Shown here in pieces: positions 25,687-33,973 of a DNA stretch of 64,000 bases (its first letter is position 1; each line of letters begins with the position of its first letter). Under the pieces are notes generated by a model that worked only from the letters and a program-made list of their open reading frames with translations, was not told the origin of the DNA and searched no databases. Location: the NCBI RefSeq assembly GCF_000283515.1, contig NC_015974.1:62001-126000 (forward strand). Direction: 5' to 3'. Source of the DNA: Sphingobium sp. SYK-6. GTDB taxonomy: Bacteria > Pseudomonadota > Alphaproteobacteria > Sphingomonadales > Sphingomonadaceae. The position numbers were made by a program, and so were the translations under genes.

Positions 25687-27221
25687 AGCGCTTCAATCCC
25701 GAAGATCGGCCCGTCGCTCACCGCATAGGCCGCCGCATAGTCGAGCTCGCCCGGGCTCTCGGCATGAATGCTACACAAGGGAGCCCCGGCATCCACCATC
25801 TGGTTCAGCCGACACTGCAGCGCGACGCCGGCGGCCTTGGCCATCGGCGCGCCGGCAAGCTTCGCGACCGTCGCGAGCTTGCGATTGTCGATACTCACCA
25901 GGCGGCCGCTATAGGGAGCGATCATATCCTGTTGGAACCGGGCGACCGGTGGAGCCCGCATGCCGCCCTGCGCTTCGCAGATACGTTGGAACTTGGCCCA
26001 GGCCCGGCCGCTTTCGAGGCACGCCCGCGCACGCGCATAACCTTCGCGGGCCGGGGCTGCGTCCGCGAGCTCAAGCAGTCCTCCCGCCAGCTCGCAGGCC
26101 CGGTGGGCGAGATCCTCGGCGCCCGGCTGCCCCTGGAGCACGGCAAGGATATCCTGCGCCTCGAGCGCCGGACCGATGCCCCGTCCGATCGGCTCGGCGC
26201 CGGGGCCGCGCATCACGCGCGTGCGAAGCCCGAAGGCTTGGGCGACAGAGCTCAGCGCCCGCTCGAGCGTGTCGGCGGCATCGGCGCCGCGTACCTTGGC
26301 GGTCGGCCCGACCGGGATGTCGATGACCAGATGGGTCGCACCGGCCGCGATTTTCTTGGACAGCACCGAGGCGACCATCTGCCCGACGGCATCGATATCG
26401 AGCACCCGTTCCACGCCGATGATCACATCGTCGGCAGGGCTGAGGTTGACGGCGCCGCCCCAGGCGATGCAGCCGCCTTCGCGCTCGACCACCTTGCGGA
26501 TTGCGGAAACGTCGAGGTCGACAGGTGCCAGCACCTCCATCGTGTCCGCCGTGCCGGCCGGTGAGGTGATCGCCCGCGACGATGTCTTGGGCATGATCAG
26601 GCCCTCCGCGGCCATGATCGAGACGATGATCGGCGTGGTGCGATTGCCCGGCAAGCCACCGACGCTATGCTTGTCGACGATGACCGTTCCGGGCCACTGC
26701 AATCGCTCGCCGACATCGACCATCGCCCTGGTCAGGCTGATCGTTTCGTCCGTATCGAGCGGGACCGCTGAGCAGGCCGTGACGAACGCCGAGAGATGGA
26801 CATCGCTATAGCGTCGCTCGGCGATGTCGGTGATGATCGCTGAAAAAGCCCCGTCACTGAGACGATTGCCATAGATGCGCCGACGCACTTCGGCGAGCGA
26901 GGCGAGAGGCTGGGCGTGCGCGATCTCGACCGGATCGCCATCGCTGACGCCGAGCCGCTGCCATGCGGATTCGGAGAGGCCGATCTCGCCGGGCGCTGGA
27001 GTCTCCGCGGAGCTGTGCAGCAGCGAGACGACGATTTCCCGCCCGCCGGCGCGCAGCGCGACCTGCGCGCGGGACGCAAGACCTTCCGAGCGGCAGACGG
27101 GACAGTCGTGGCGCATGACCGCGATCAGATCGCTTCCGGCAGCCGACAGGCCGATGCGGCGTGCCCGCAGCGTCGTCGCGACAGGCTCTGCTTCGGCGTC
27201 CTCGATGATCCCGGGCTTCAC
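25683..27221 (-). CDS. deoA: AMP/thymidine phosphorylase family protein (long form)
   Basis: This 512-residue protein has an extra N-terminal domain of about 90 residues followed by the phosphorylase core: GNRLSDGAFSAIITDIAERR, DKHSVGGLPGNRTTP, the conserved SSRAITSPAGTADTMEVLA, and a C-terminal barrel-sandwich domain. The long N-terminus is typical of archaeal AMP phosphorylase (AMP + Pi to adenine + ribose 1,5-bisphosphate) and of bacterial proteins of that group, while short forms are thymidine phosphorylases. A CPVC pair near residues 40-43 is unusual. It sits between PRPP synthetase-like and beta-CASP genes, all coupled by overlaps, so a nucleotide-salvage role is likely. Confidence 0.85.
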   Translation of the reverse strand: MKPGIIEDAEAEPVATTLRARRIGLSAAGSDLIAVMRHDCPVCRSEGLASRAQVALRAGGREIVVSLLHSSAETPAPGEIGLSESAWQRLGVSDGDPVEIAHAQPLASLAEVRRRIYGNRLSDGAFSAIITDIAERRYSDVHLSAFVTACSAVPLDTDETISLTRAMVDVGERLQWPGTVIVDKHSVGGLPGNRTTPIIVSIMAAEGLIMPKTSSRAITSPAGTADTMEVLAPVDLDVSAIRKVVEREGGCIAWGGAVNLSPADDVIIGVERVLDIDAVGQMVASVLSKKIAAGATHLVIDIPVGPTAKVRGADAADTLERALSSVAQAFGLRTRVMRGPGAEPIGRGIGPALEAQDILAVLQGQPGAEDLAHRACELAGGLLELADAAPAREGYARARACLESGRAWAKFQRICEAQGGMRAPPVARFQQDMIAPYSGRLVSIDNRKLATVAKLAGAPMAKAAGVALQCRLNQMVDAGAPLCSIHAESPGELDYAAAYAVSDGPIFGIEAL

Positions 27222-28666
27222 GCGAGCATGCCCCAGCTACCCAGCGCCGGTACGCTGCATGCCCAACCCAGTTCCTCCGAGACACGCTTCGCCAGGACCT
27301 GGGCGCCGGTCGGCTCGCCATGGGTGACATAGACGTGGCGCGGGGCCTCGTGCAGCGACCCGAGCCAGCGCATGAGTTCGTCGCTGTCGGCATGCGCCGA
27401 GAGCATCGTCAGGTTGGCGACCTCGGCTTCGACCGGGATATACTCGCCGTGGATCTTGATCGTCCGGGCGCCGCCGATCATGGCGGCGCCGCGGGTGCCC
27501 GCCGCCTGGAAGCCCGAGAAGAGGATGAGGTTCTTCCCATCCGGCGCGAAGCGCTTGAGATGGTGGAGCACGCGGCCGCCCGTTGCCATTCCACTGGCCG
27601 AGATGATGACCTTGGGGGTGGGGTTGGCGGTGAGTTCCTTGGATTCCTCCACTTCGCGCACATAGTGCGCGACGCTGCACGCCGCTTCGCACTCGGCGCG
27701 AGCCAGGCGATGCTCGTCCATGAAATCGCACATCAGCCCGCTCGCGTTGATCGCCATCGGGCTGTCGAGGAAGATCGGGATGTCGCGGAGGCGTCCCTGC
27801 GCGCGCAGACGCGAGAAATGATAGAGAAGCGACTGAACCCGTCCCACGGCGAAGGCCGGGATCACCACCGTCCCGCCTCTCTCGACGCATCGCTCGACAT
27901 GATCTCCAAGCGTCTTTGTCGGATCGACCTGCTCGTGGCGCCGATCGCCATAGGTCGATTCCACCAGGACATAGTCGGCGCGCGCGGGCGGCTCGGGATC
28001 CTTCATCACCGCATCGCCGTAACGGCCGATATCGCCTGAGAAGAGGATTGTCCGCCCCTTCCAGTCGATCTCGATCGACGCCGCGCCGAGGATGTGGCCG
28101 GCGCGATGGTAGCGCACCCTGATGCCGTCCGTGACTGCATGCCACGCTCCGAACTCGATCGGGCGGAAGAGCTGCAATGCCAGACGCGCGTCGGCCTGGG
28201 TGTAGAGGGGCAGCGCCGGCTGGTGCCTGGAGAAGCCGTGCTGGTTGGCGAACTCCGCATCCTTTTCCTGCAGATGGCCGCTGTCGGGAAGAAGGAGCTC
28301 GCACAGGGCCGCGGTCGCCCGCGTGGCAAGGACGGTCCCGTCCCAGCCCAGGCGCGCCATGCGCGGTAGTGCGCCCGAGTGATCGAGATGGGCGTGGGTC
28401 AGCAGCACCTGGCCGACATCCGCGACTTCGGGTGGGATCGATGCCCAATTAAGGCGGCGCAGATCCCTGGGTCCCTGAAACAGGCCGGAATCGACCACGA
28501 TCTGAGTTTCACCATCGTCCACCAGATAACGCGACCCTGTGACCGTTCCCGATGCGCCGAGAAAGGCAACGCCGAGACCATCGGCCGGGCGCTTGGCCAG
28601 ATCGATCCTTGCTTCACGCTCGAAGATGGTCACGCGGGAATGGTGCCGTTTCTTTCTCTTTTGCAT
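27218..28666 (-). CDS. Beta-CASP metallo-beta-lactamase-fold RNase-like protein
   Basis: This roughly 482-residue protein has the metal site HAHLDHSGALP (from TGSRYLV onward), later His/Asp ligands (AGHILGAAS, FSGDIGR), the beta-CASP region and the RNA-processing C-terminal motif (GYIPVEA-like GEYIPVEAEV, LSAHAD, VYVTHGEP). This matches YSH1/CPSF-like exonucleases of bacteria. It probably acts on RNA. ATG 28666 was chosen; an in-frame upstream start (28753) adds a basic, unconserved stretch. Coupled by overlap to the phosphorylase. Confidence 0.88.
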   Translation of the reverse strand: MQKRKKRHHSRVTIFEREARIDLAKRPADGLGVAFLGASGTVTGSRYLVDDGETQIVVDSGLFQGPRDLRRLNWASIPPEVADVGQVLLTHAHLDHSGALPRMARLGWDGTVLATRATAALCELLLPDSGHLQEKDAEFANQHGFSRHQPALPLYTQADARLALQLFRPIEFGAWHAVTDGIRVRYHRAGHILGAASIEIDWKGRTILFSGDIGRYGDAVMKDPEPPARADYVLVESTYGDRRHEQVDPTKTLGDHVERCVERGGTVVIPAFAVGRVQSLLYHFSRLRAQGRLRDIPIFLDSPMAINASGLMCDFMDEHRLARAECEAACSVAHYVREVEESKELTANPTPKVIISASGMATGGRVLHHLKRFAPDGKNLILFSGFQAAGTRGAAMIGGARTIKIHGEYIPVEAEVANLTMLSAHADSDELMRWLGSLHEAPRHVYVTHGEPTGAQVLAKRVSEELGWACSVPALGSWGMLA

Positions 28667-28918
28667 GGACGCGGGCCTGCCTCTCACGATTATGTTCGTG
28701 AGCGCAGCATTGGTTCGCGGACGCCGCACGCCTATACGCAAAATCCGCAGCACGACTGCTGCTCCCCGACAGCTGCGTCGCCCGAACGCCGATGGCCGAT
28801 CCCATCGATCGCCTTACCCATGCCTGCGCGATGCCCGGGGGACTTCGGTCTCTACTTATACCTTGCTCCTTGGACTCGAGCCTATGCTGCCCGGACGTTG
28901 ACCAGAAGAGGACGGCAT

Positions 28919-29182
28919 ATGGGCGAACATGACCATCGCATGCGCAAGCGCGGCAAGATCGTTCTGATCGGCTTCCTGCTCGTCGCTAGCTTCTTCCTCC
29001 TCACCGAGCATACCGCGCACTTCCTGGGTGTGCTGCCCTATCTCATCCTGCTCGCCTGCCCGCTCATGCACCTGTTCATGCACCGCGGCCATGGTGGGCA
29101 TCAGCATGGCCATGAGCCCGGTCAGGCACCCGCCGGCTTACCGGCCAATCCCAACGGCCGCATCGAAGGAGAGTCGCGATGA
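28919..29182 (+). CDS. DUF2933 family small membrane protein
   Basis: This 87-residue protein has a basic N-terminus (HDHRMRKRGK), two transmembrane segments (about 13-30 and 33-52) and a His-rich tail (HLFMHRGHGGHQHGHEPG). This is the DUF2933 pattern, common beside heavy-metal resistance and methyltransferase genes. An AGAGGA site precedes the start. Its stop overlaps the next start (ATGA), so the two are co-translated. Metal binding by the tail is inferred. Confidence 0.82.
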   Translation: MGEHDHRMRKRGKIVLIGFLLVASFFLLTEHTAHFLGVLPYLILLACPLMHLFMHRGHGGHQHGHEPGQAPAGLPANPNGRIEGESR

Positions 29183-30033
29183 CGCACGCCGACTATGGCT
29201 ATGGTCTGTGGGGGCTCGCGCTGGTTAACGCCGCCGTTTTCATCCTCTTTGCGTTCAGCTTCTTCAAGCCGGCAACTAAACGAGACTGGCGCAGTTTGGG
29301 GGCGTTCAGCGCTTTCATCATAGCGCTCTTCGCGGAAATGTATGGCTTCCCGCTCACGATCTTCGTGCTTTCGGGGTGGCTCCAGTCGTATTTCCCCGCT
29401 GTCGACTGGTGGAGCCACGATGCTGGACATCTCCTGGAGATGATGTTCGGCTGGCGAGTTAATCCCCATTACGGTCCATTCCACATCGCCAGCTTTGTGC
29501 TGATCGGCGTGGGTTACTGGCTGATCTCGGTTGCATGGACGGCCCTTCACTTGAGTCAGCGCAAACACCAATTGGCCCTTACTGGGATTTATGCCCGGAT
29601 CCGGCACCCGCAATATGTCGGCTTCATTCTCGTCATGCTCGGCTTTTTGCTACAATGGCCGACCCTTTTGACCCTTGCTATGTTTCCGGTGCTCGTCGTG
29701 ATGTATATTCGGCTGGCTCGGCATGAGGAAAAGGAGGCGCTAGCCAACTTCGGCGAGGTTTACCGCGATTATATGGCTCGCGTGCCCGGCTTCATTCCGA
29801 ATCTGACAATCCATTCGCGTCGAAGAAGGCCATGGCGATCCTTGACGGGAATGGCTGATGTAATTGCCGGCAAGGTCAATGCTGACGTTCTGACTGGCCT
29901 TATTATTCGGACATCGTTACCCGACCTCACAGCACACTACTGCAGCAATCCCGGTTCGACTGCGCAATCATCTTGGGAGGGCAAGTTCGCCTTGCACGGG
30001 CAGATTCGGTGTGGAGCTGATGCCCGGCACTAG
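29179..30033 (+). CDS. Isoprenylcysteine methyltransferase-like membrane protein, with odd C-terminal extension
   Basis: The first 210 or so residues form an ICMT/PEMT-like membrane methyltransferase: about five transmembrane segments and the conserved RHPQYVGFILVMLGF plus RHEEKEALANFGEVYRDY. The usual end is soon after VPGFIPNL. Here the frame runs another 75 residues of low-complexity basic then unconserved sequence (SRRRRPWRSLTGMADV onward) into the 3' end of an opposing gene. This suggests that the native stop was lost at a rearrangement near 29815-29840. Such proteins often pair with DUF2933. The substrate is unknown. Confidence 0.75.
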   Translation: MTHADYGYGLWGLALVNAAVFILFAFSFFKPATKRDWRSLGAFSAFIIALFAEMYGFPLTIFVLSGWLQSYFPAVDWWSHDAGHLLEMMFGWRVNPHYGPFHIASFVLIGVGYWLISVAWTALHLSQRKHQLALTGIYARIRHPQYVGFILVMLGFLLQWPTLLTLAMFPVLVVMYIRLARHEEKEALANFGEVYRDYMARVPGFIPNLTIHSRRRRPWRSLTGMADVIAGKVNADVLTGLIIRTSLPDLTAHYCSNPGSTAQSSWEGKFALHGQIRCGADARH

Positions 30034-30537
30034 ACGCAGAGCATCGCCGATCAAGGTATAGACGGCGTGGCGCTGGCCGCCACGGTTCCGATGGTCGACG
30101 CGATAGCCCTGATAATGTCGGCGGAGCAGGCCTGCATTCACCAGTTCGGAAACGGCGCGACTGAGATTACTCTTGCCGGCTGTGCGAATGCGTGCCCGCA
30201 TTTCCTCCGCGATCACGCCGCGCCTTTTCTCCGGATCGCCGGGGAGCAGTCCGTTTCTAGCGAGGTCGCTCTCGACCCGCTCGGCCAGCGTAATGCTGCG
30301 CGGACCACGCTGGGCCATCGGGGTCAATGCGTCGCATAGCCAATCGCGCAGGGAAACGAGCCCATCGTTCCGCCTGACCCAGGGACCGGCGCTTCCATCT
30401 GGCCCCGCCACCTGGGCGATCAGGTTGAGCAGCATGAAGGCATAACGGGGCCGGCTCGATACGGTCGCCAGCGTCTCGAGCACGGCCGCGACATCACAGC
30501 CAATGGAGGGTTCAAGAGGCTTGCCTGCATGAAACAT
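29968..30537 (-). CDS. Hypothetical winged-helix-like DNA-binding protein
   Basis: No family recognised. This 189-residue protein has an N-terminal helical part (AAVLETLATVSSRPRYAFML), a middle basic part and a likely winged-helix segment (MRARIRTAGKSNLSRAVSEL, then VNAGLLRRHYQGYRVDHRNR, like helix-turn-helix plus wing). It faces away from the quorum-sensing genes, and its promoter region contains a perfect 12-bp inverted repeat (30609-30642). It might regulate the transfer region or the luxR gene. Its 3' end overlaps the extended methyltransferase frame on the other strand. Confidence 0.6.
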   Translation of the reverse strand: MFHAGKPLEPSIGCDVAAVLETLATVSSRPRYAFMLLNLIAQVAGPDGSAGPWVRRNDGLVSLRDWLCDALTPMAQRGPRSITLAERVESDLARNGLLPGDPEKRRGVIAEEMRARIRTAGKSNLSRAVSELVNAGLLRRHYQGYRVDHRNRGGQRHAVYTLIGDALRLVPGISSTPNLPVQGELALPR

Positions 30538-30608
30538 AACATGATGGAATCAAGCACAAAGCAGGATCAATGTGAATCCCAAATCGGCGGCCACAGACGG
30601 GTTGTCAG

Positions 30609-30642
30609 CTATGACACTTTGCCGGCGGATAAAGTGTCATAG
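30609..30642. promoter_or_regulatory. Perfect 12-bp inverted repeat (operator-like)
   Basis: CTATGACACTTT (30609-30620) and AAAGTGTCATAG (30631-30642) are perfect inverses with a 10-base spacer, in the divergent interval between the winged-helix gene and the first luxR gene. No T-run follows, so a dimeric regulator site or recombination site is more likely than a terminator. Confidence 0.6.
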
Positions 30643-30758
30643 GCGATCCATTCTAATCGTAGATTGTTGCGAATCGTTCTCAACTCATCCTGATAATCAT
30701 GGCGCTCGCCGCTTAGGTGTGGACGAGCCGTCTCCTCGCGAACGAGCTTCCGTCGCCT

Positions 30759-31520
30759 ATGGCGAACAGGATAAAAGACTGCGGCCGCCTTGATGATCTC
30801 ACGCGCTTTGCGACGGACTGTCAGCGTGCTGAAACCCTTGGCGATCTGCATGGCACGATCGATGCCGCCGTGCGCGATCTTGGCTTCCGCTGGTTCACGC
30901 TGCTTCACAATATCGACCTTCGGCGCGGCGACGAGCAAAGCCTGTTCCTCACAACCTATCCGTCGGCCTGGCTCGAGGAAGTGCTCGAAGAGCGCCATTA
31001 TCTCGAAGATCCCATCCATGCGGCCTGCGCACGTACGCCCTCTGGACTGGCCTGGGACCGTGTCGGCGACGTGCTGGAGCTCACGCCGCGCCAGCGAGGC
31101 ATCCTTGACCGCGCCCGGGATCATGACCTTGCATCGGGCTACAGTTTGCCGATCCGGACCCCGGGCGAGCCCGAGGCGATCTTCACTGCGGCCCGATCAC
31201 GCGACGAGCCGCTGAGTGCAGAAGAGGTTCTGACCGCCCGTCTGCTCGGCTCGGTCGCTTATGATCGGGCGCGCGAGCTGCTTGGCGAAAGGGCAGGGCC
31301 ATTGGCCTGCGTCCCTCTCAGTCCTCGCCAGGTCGAATGCATCGCGCTCGTCGCGCAAGGCAAAAGCGACTGGGAGATCGGCCAGATCCTCGGCCTCAGC
31401 CGCGATACCGTGCACGAATATGTTGAATCGGCCCGCAGGCGTTATGGCGTGCGACGACGCACGCAGCTGGTGCTGCGCGCGGTTCGCGATGGTCATCTCA
31501 ACATGGAAGCGCTGCTCTGA
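30759..31520 (+). CDS. LuxR-family quorum-sensing regulator (copy 1)
   Basis: This 253-residue protein has an N-terminal autoinducer-binding domain (about 10-165: FRWFTLLHNIDL, YPSAWLEEVLEERHYLEDPIH with the W, Y and D ligand residues, then SGLAWDRV and SGYSLPI) and a C-terminal LuxR HTH (LSPRQVECIALVAQGKSDW, then LGLSRDTVHEYVESARRRYG). It should bind an N-acyl-homoserine lactone. I chose ATG 30759; a GTG at 30717 would add 14 residues. The partner synthase is the LuxI-type gene at 32355. Confidence 0.9.
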   Translation: MANRIKDCGRLDDLTRFATDCQRAETLGDLHGTIDAAVRDLGFRWFTLLHNIDLRRGDEQSLFLTTYPSAWLEEVLEERHYLEDPIHAACARTPSGLAWDRVGDVLELTPRQRGILDRARDHDLASGYSLPIRTPGEPEAIFTAARSRDEPLSAEEVLTARLLGSVAYDRARELLGERAGPLACVPLSPRQVECIALVAQGKSDWEIGQILGLSRDTVHEYVESARRRYGVRRRTQLVLRAVRDGHLNMEALL

Positions 31521-31533
31521 TCTCGCCGGCCAT

Positions 31534-32280
31534 ATGATGATCGGGCTTGGGCAAGTTCAGGATTTCTGCGCTGTCGCTGGCGCGATCAAGGACGCTACGG
31601 CCTTGTCTGACCTGATGGCCGAAATCACGAAGGCCATGGGCTTTCGGCACTATGCCCTGGTCCATCATGTCGACCTGAAGCCTGCGGTTCGCTCGGTCCA
31701 CATCGTCGACTATCCGCAAGACTGGGTGGAGCGCTTCCAGGCGAGACGCCTCTATGCGAGCGACCCGATCCACCGCGCCAGCCATCGCACCAATGTGGGC
31801 TTTGCCTGGTCGGCGGTTCAGTCGATCATCTCTCTGACGGCCGCCGATCGCTCGATCCTGGCAGAAGCCTACGAGGCCGGGCTGGGCGACGGCTTCACCG
31901 TTCCGGCCCATATTCCTGGCGAGCTCAATGGATCCTGTTCCTTCGCGATGGCGGCGGGCGAGATGCTCGACCATCGGCAGCTGCCGTTCGTGCAGCTCGT
32001 CGGCAGCTTCGCGTTCGAAGCGGCACGCAAGATTTCCCGGATCCACGCGCCGCAATCCGAATGCCCGAGCCTGACCGAAAGGCAGGCCGAATGCGTGGCG
32101 CTGGTCGCGCGGGGCAAGACCGATTGGGAGATCAGCCAGATCCTCGGCATCGGCCAGGAAACGGTGATCCAGCATGTGAAGGATGCGCGCGACCGCTATG
32201 GCGTCACCAAGCGCACCCTCCTCGCCATTCGCGCCTTGTTCGAAGGGCAAATCAGCTTTGCCGATGTGTTCGGCCGATGA
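31534..32280 (+). CDS. LuxR-family quorum-sensing regulator (copy 2)
   Basis: This 248-residue paralogue of the previous gene has the same architecture: autoinducer-binding domain (FRHYALVHHVDLK, YPQDWVERFQARRLYASDPIH, VGFAWSAV, DGFTVPAHIPGE) and LuxR HTH (LTERQAECVALVARGKTDW, ISQILGIGQETVIQHVKDAR). It starts 13 bases after the first copy ends. Tandem luxR copies suggest one activator and one modulator, or different ligands. Two dyads lie between its stop and luxI. Confidence 0.9.
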   Translation: MMIGLGQVQDFCAVAGAIKDATALSDLMAEITKAMGFRHYALVHHVDLKPAVRSVHIVDYPQDWVERFQARRLYASDPIHRASHRTNVGFAWSAVQSIISLTAADRSILAEAYEAGLGDGFTVPAHIPGELNGSCSFAMAAGEMLDHRQLPFVQLVGSFAFEAARKISRIHAPQSECPSLTERQAECVALVARGKTDWEISQILGIGQETVIQHVKDARDRYGVTKRTLLAIRALFEGQISFADVFGR

Positions 32281-32281
32281 T

Positions 32282-32298
32282 CTCCCCAGAACTGGGGA
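32282..32298 (+). promoter_or_regulatory. Dyad upstream of luxI (possible LuxR site 1)
   Basis: The dyad TCCCCAG-AA-CTGGGGA lies just after the luxR stop and about 57 bases before luxI. The loop would be too small for a terminator, so an operator is plausible, although it does not match the classical lux box. Confidence 0.4.
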
Positions 32299-32314
32299 TA
32301 ACGCAAAAAAGCCG

Positions 32315-32333
32315 CCTCTGATCGACTGACAGG
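32315..32333 (+). promoter_or_regulatory. Lux-box-like dyad upstream of luxI (possible LuxR site 2)
   Basis: A 19-base imperfect dyad with outer arms CCTCT and ACAGG, close to the CCTGT/ACAGG arms of lux boxes, 22 bases before the luxI start. Confidence 0.4.
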
Positions 32334-32354
32334 CCTCACCAAAAGGAGGCTGTC

Positions 32355-32966
32355 ATGCACATCGGGACCGGCTTTTCGCAAGCCATGGAACACCGCCTGT
32401 TTCGCTCCATGTTCGAGGAGCGCAAGCGGGTCTTCGTCGATCTTCTTCGCTGGGACGTTCCGGTCATCGCCGGTCGCTACGAGATCGATCAGTTCGACAA
32501 TGATCGCGCCGTCTACATCGTTGTTACCGGGGACGACGGGGAACACCGGGCCTCCGCACGGCTTCTGCCGACCACGCACGAGCATATTCTCGGCACGATC
32601 TTCCCGGATCTTTGCGAGGAAGCGCCGCCGCGCGGCAGTGCTATCCTGGAAATCACCCGCTTTTGCCTTGCGCGAAAATTGCGCGCCCGGGAGCGTCTCG
32701 AGCTGCGCAATCAGCTGGTCACCGCGCTCGTCGAATATGCCCTCGCCAACCAGATCCACAGCTTCACCGGGGTCGCCGAGTGGCCGTGGTTCCAGCAGAT
32801 CCTGGGTTTCGGCTGGACTTGCCGACCATTGGGTCTTCCCACGTCCGAGCAAGGGCGAAGTCTCGTCGCCTTGCAAATCGATGTGGACGACCGAACGCGC
32901 GAGCAGCTGCGCGCGAGCGGCATTTTCCGCCCTGTCGGCCTTGCCGATCTTCCCGCCGCAGCATGA
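32355..32966 (+). CDS. LuxI-family N-acyl-homoserine lactone synthase
   Basis: This 203-residue protein has the LuxI conserved residues in place: R25, F27, W33 (RKRVFVDLLRW), D45 and D48 (YEIDQFDND), R69 (ASARLLPTT), the ILGTIFPDL block and E99/R102 (LEITRFCL). It makes an AHL signal from SAM and an acylated carrier protein. AAAAGGAGG precedes the ATG. The gene follows two luxR copies and precedes a PhyH-type gene and a conjugation operon, so the signal may control transfer. Confidence 0.93.
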   Translation: MHIGTGFSQAMEHRLFRSMFEERKRVFVDLLRWDVPVIAGRYEIDQFDNDRAVYIVVTGDDGEHRASARLLPTTHEHILGTIFPDLCEEAPPRGSAILEITRFCLARKLRARERLELRNQLVTALVEYALANQIHSFTGVAEWPWFQQILGFGWTCRPLGLPTSEQGRSLVALQIDVDDRTREQLRASGIFRPVGLADLPAAA

Positions 32967-32977
32967 GGAGGGCGATC

Positions 32978-33910
32978 ATGGCCACGATCGCACGGCGCGG
33001 CGTCTCCGCCGCGACCAAAGCCGACGAAAATCTGCGGCAGCACGGCTTCTGCATCCTGCGGGATGTCGAGTCTCGGTCACGCATCGAGGAGATCAATCGA
33101 TCCCTCCATCCGCGTTTTGCCGCCACGCCTTTCTGCCAGGGCGGATTCTACGGCCCTCGGACAAAACGCTTCGGTGGCCTGCTGAAGCGCGCGCCGACGG
33201 TTGAAAGTCTTGTCCAAAACCCTGCCGTCATGCGCCTCGTCCACGCTATCCTCGAGCCCTGGTGCGACACGGTCCAGCTCAACCTCACGCAAGCGCTCGA
33301 GCTGCACCCGGGGGCGCCAGCGCAATTTCCGCACCGGGATCAGGACATGTGGCGCGGTCCGACCGGCGAGCTCGAATATCTCGTCAACGTCATGTGGCCG
33401 ATTTCGCCGTTCAAGGCCGAAAATGGGGCGACGCTGGTCTGGCCGGGGAGCCACAATGGCGGGCAGGGCGACGACGGCGCGGAGCCGGTCGCCATCGAAG
33501 CGGATCCGGGATCGGCGATCATATTCCTGGGATCGACCCTCCATGGCGCCGGCGCGAATCGTTCAAACGCGGTGCGCCGAGGCATCATCGTCAGCTACTG
33601 CCTCGGCTGGCTGAAGCCCTATGAGAACCAGTGGCTGACCTATCCGCCCGAGGTGGCCAGCGCATTCTATCCCGAGCTTGCCGCGCTGGTCGGCTACCAG
33701 CAGCACCGCCCCAATCTCGGCAATTATGACGGGCAGTGCCCGTCCATCCTGCTCGGCGGCGATCCGCCAGACCATCTCGCCGCAATCGATGCTCTCCGGC
33801 CCGACCAGGAAGGCGCTCTGTCCGAATTCCTGCGGCAGCAAACCGATCAACTCCCCCCCCGGCTAGGGGGATTGCCGAAATCGAGCGCGGTCGGAACAAA
33901 AGAGAGGTGA
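32978..33910 (+). CDS. Phytanoyl-CoA dioxygenase (PhyH) family protein
   Basis: This 310-residue protein has the Fe(II)/2-oxoglutarate dioxygenase core: the HxD motif in QFPHRDQDMWRG, a distal His in GSTLHGAGANRS and an Arg for 2-oxoglutarate (VRRGIIVSY). It starts 11 bases after luxI with a GAGGAGG site, so it is co-transcribed with the signal synthase. Sphingomonads are known to place phyH beside luxI; a role in modifying or tuning the signal is a hypothesis. A C9 run near 33852 close to the 3' end could be a sequencing or frameshift-prone site. Confidence 0.87.
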   Translation: MATIARRGVSAATKADENLRQHGFCILRDVESRSRIEEINRSLHPRFAATPFCQGGFYGPRTKRFGGLLKRAPTVESLVQNPAVMRLVHAILEPWCDTVQLNLTQALELHPGAPAQFPHRDQDMWRGPTGELEYLVNVMWPISPFKAENGATLVWPGSHNGGQGDDGAEPVAIEADPGSAIIFLGSTLHGAGANRSNAVRRGIIVSYCLGWLKPYENQWLTYPPEVASAFYPELAALVGYQQHRPNLGNYDGQCPSILLGGDPPDHLAAIDALRPDQEGALSEFLRQQTDQLPPRLGGLPKSSAVGTKER

Positions 33911-33973
33911 AATCCAACGGATAGCTGACGGCATTTCCCGACGCGGGAGCTGTCTCTCGCGGGGGAAGACCCG

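Noticed and set aside
28723-28730. TGCGTATA octamer on the minus strand upstream of the beta-CASP gene
   Set aside because: No GAGGGG-like hexamer at 13 bases, and it lies 57 bases before the chosen start next to an in-frame upstream start; not enough to add this operon to the proposed sigma regulon.
33850-33871. C-run/G-run hairpin inside the end of the phyH gene as a terminator
   Set aside because: It lies inside the coding frame and lacks a T-run; more likely a homopolymer feature.
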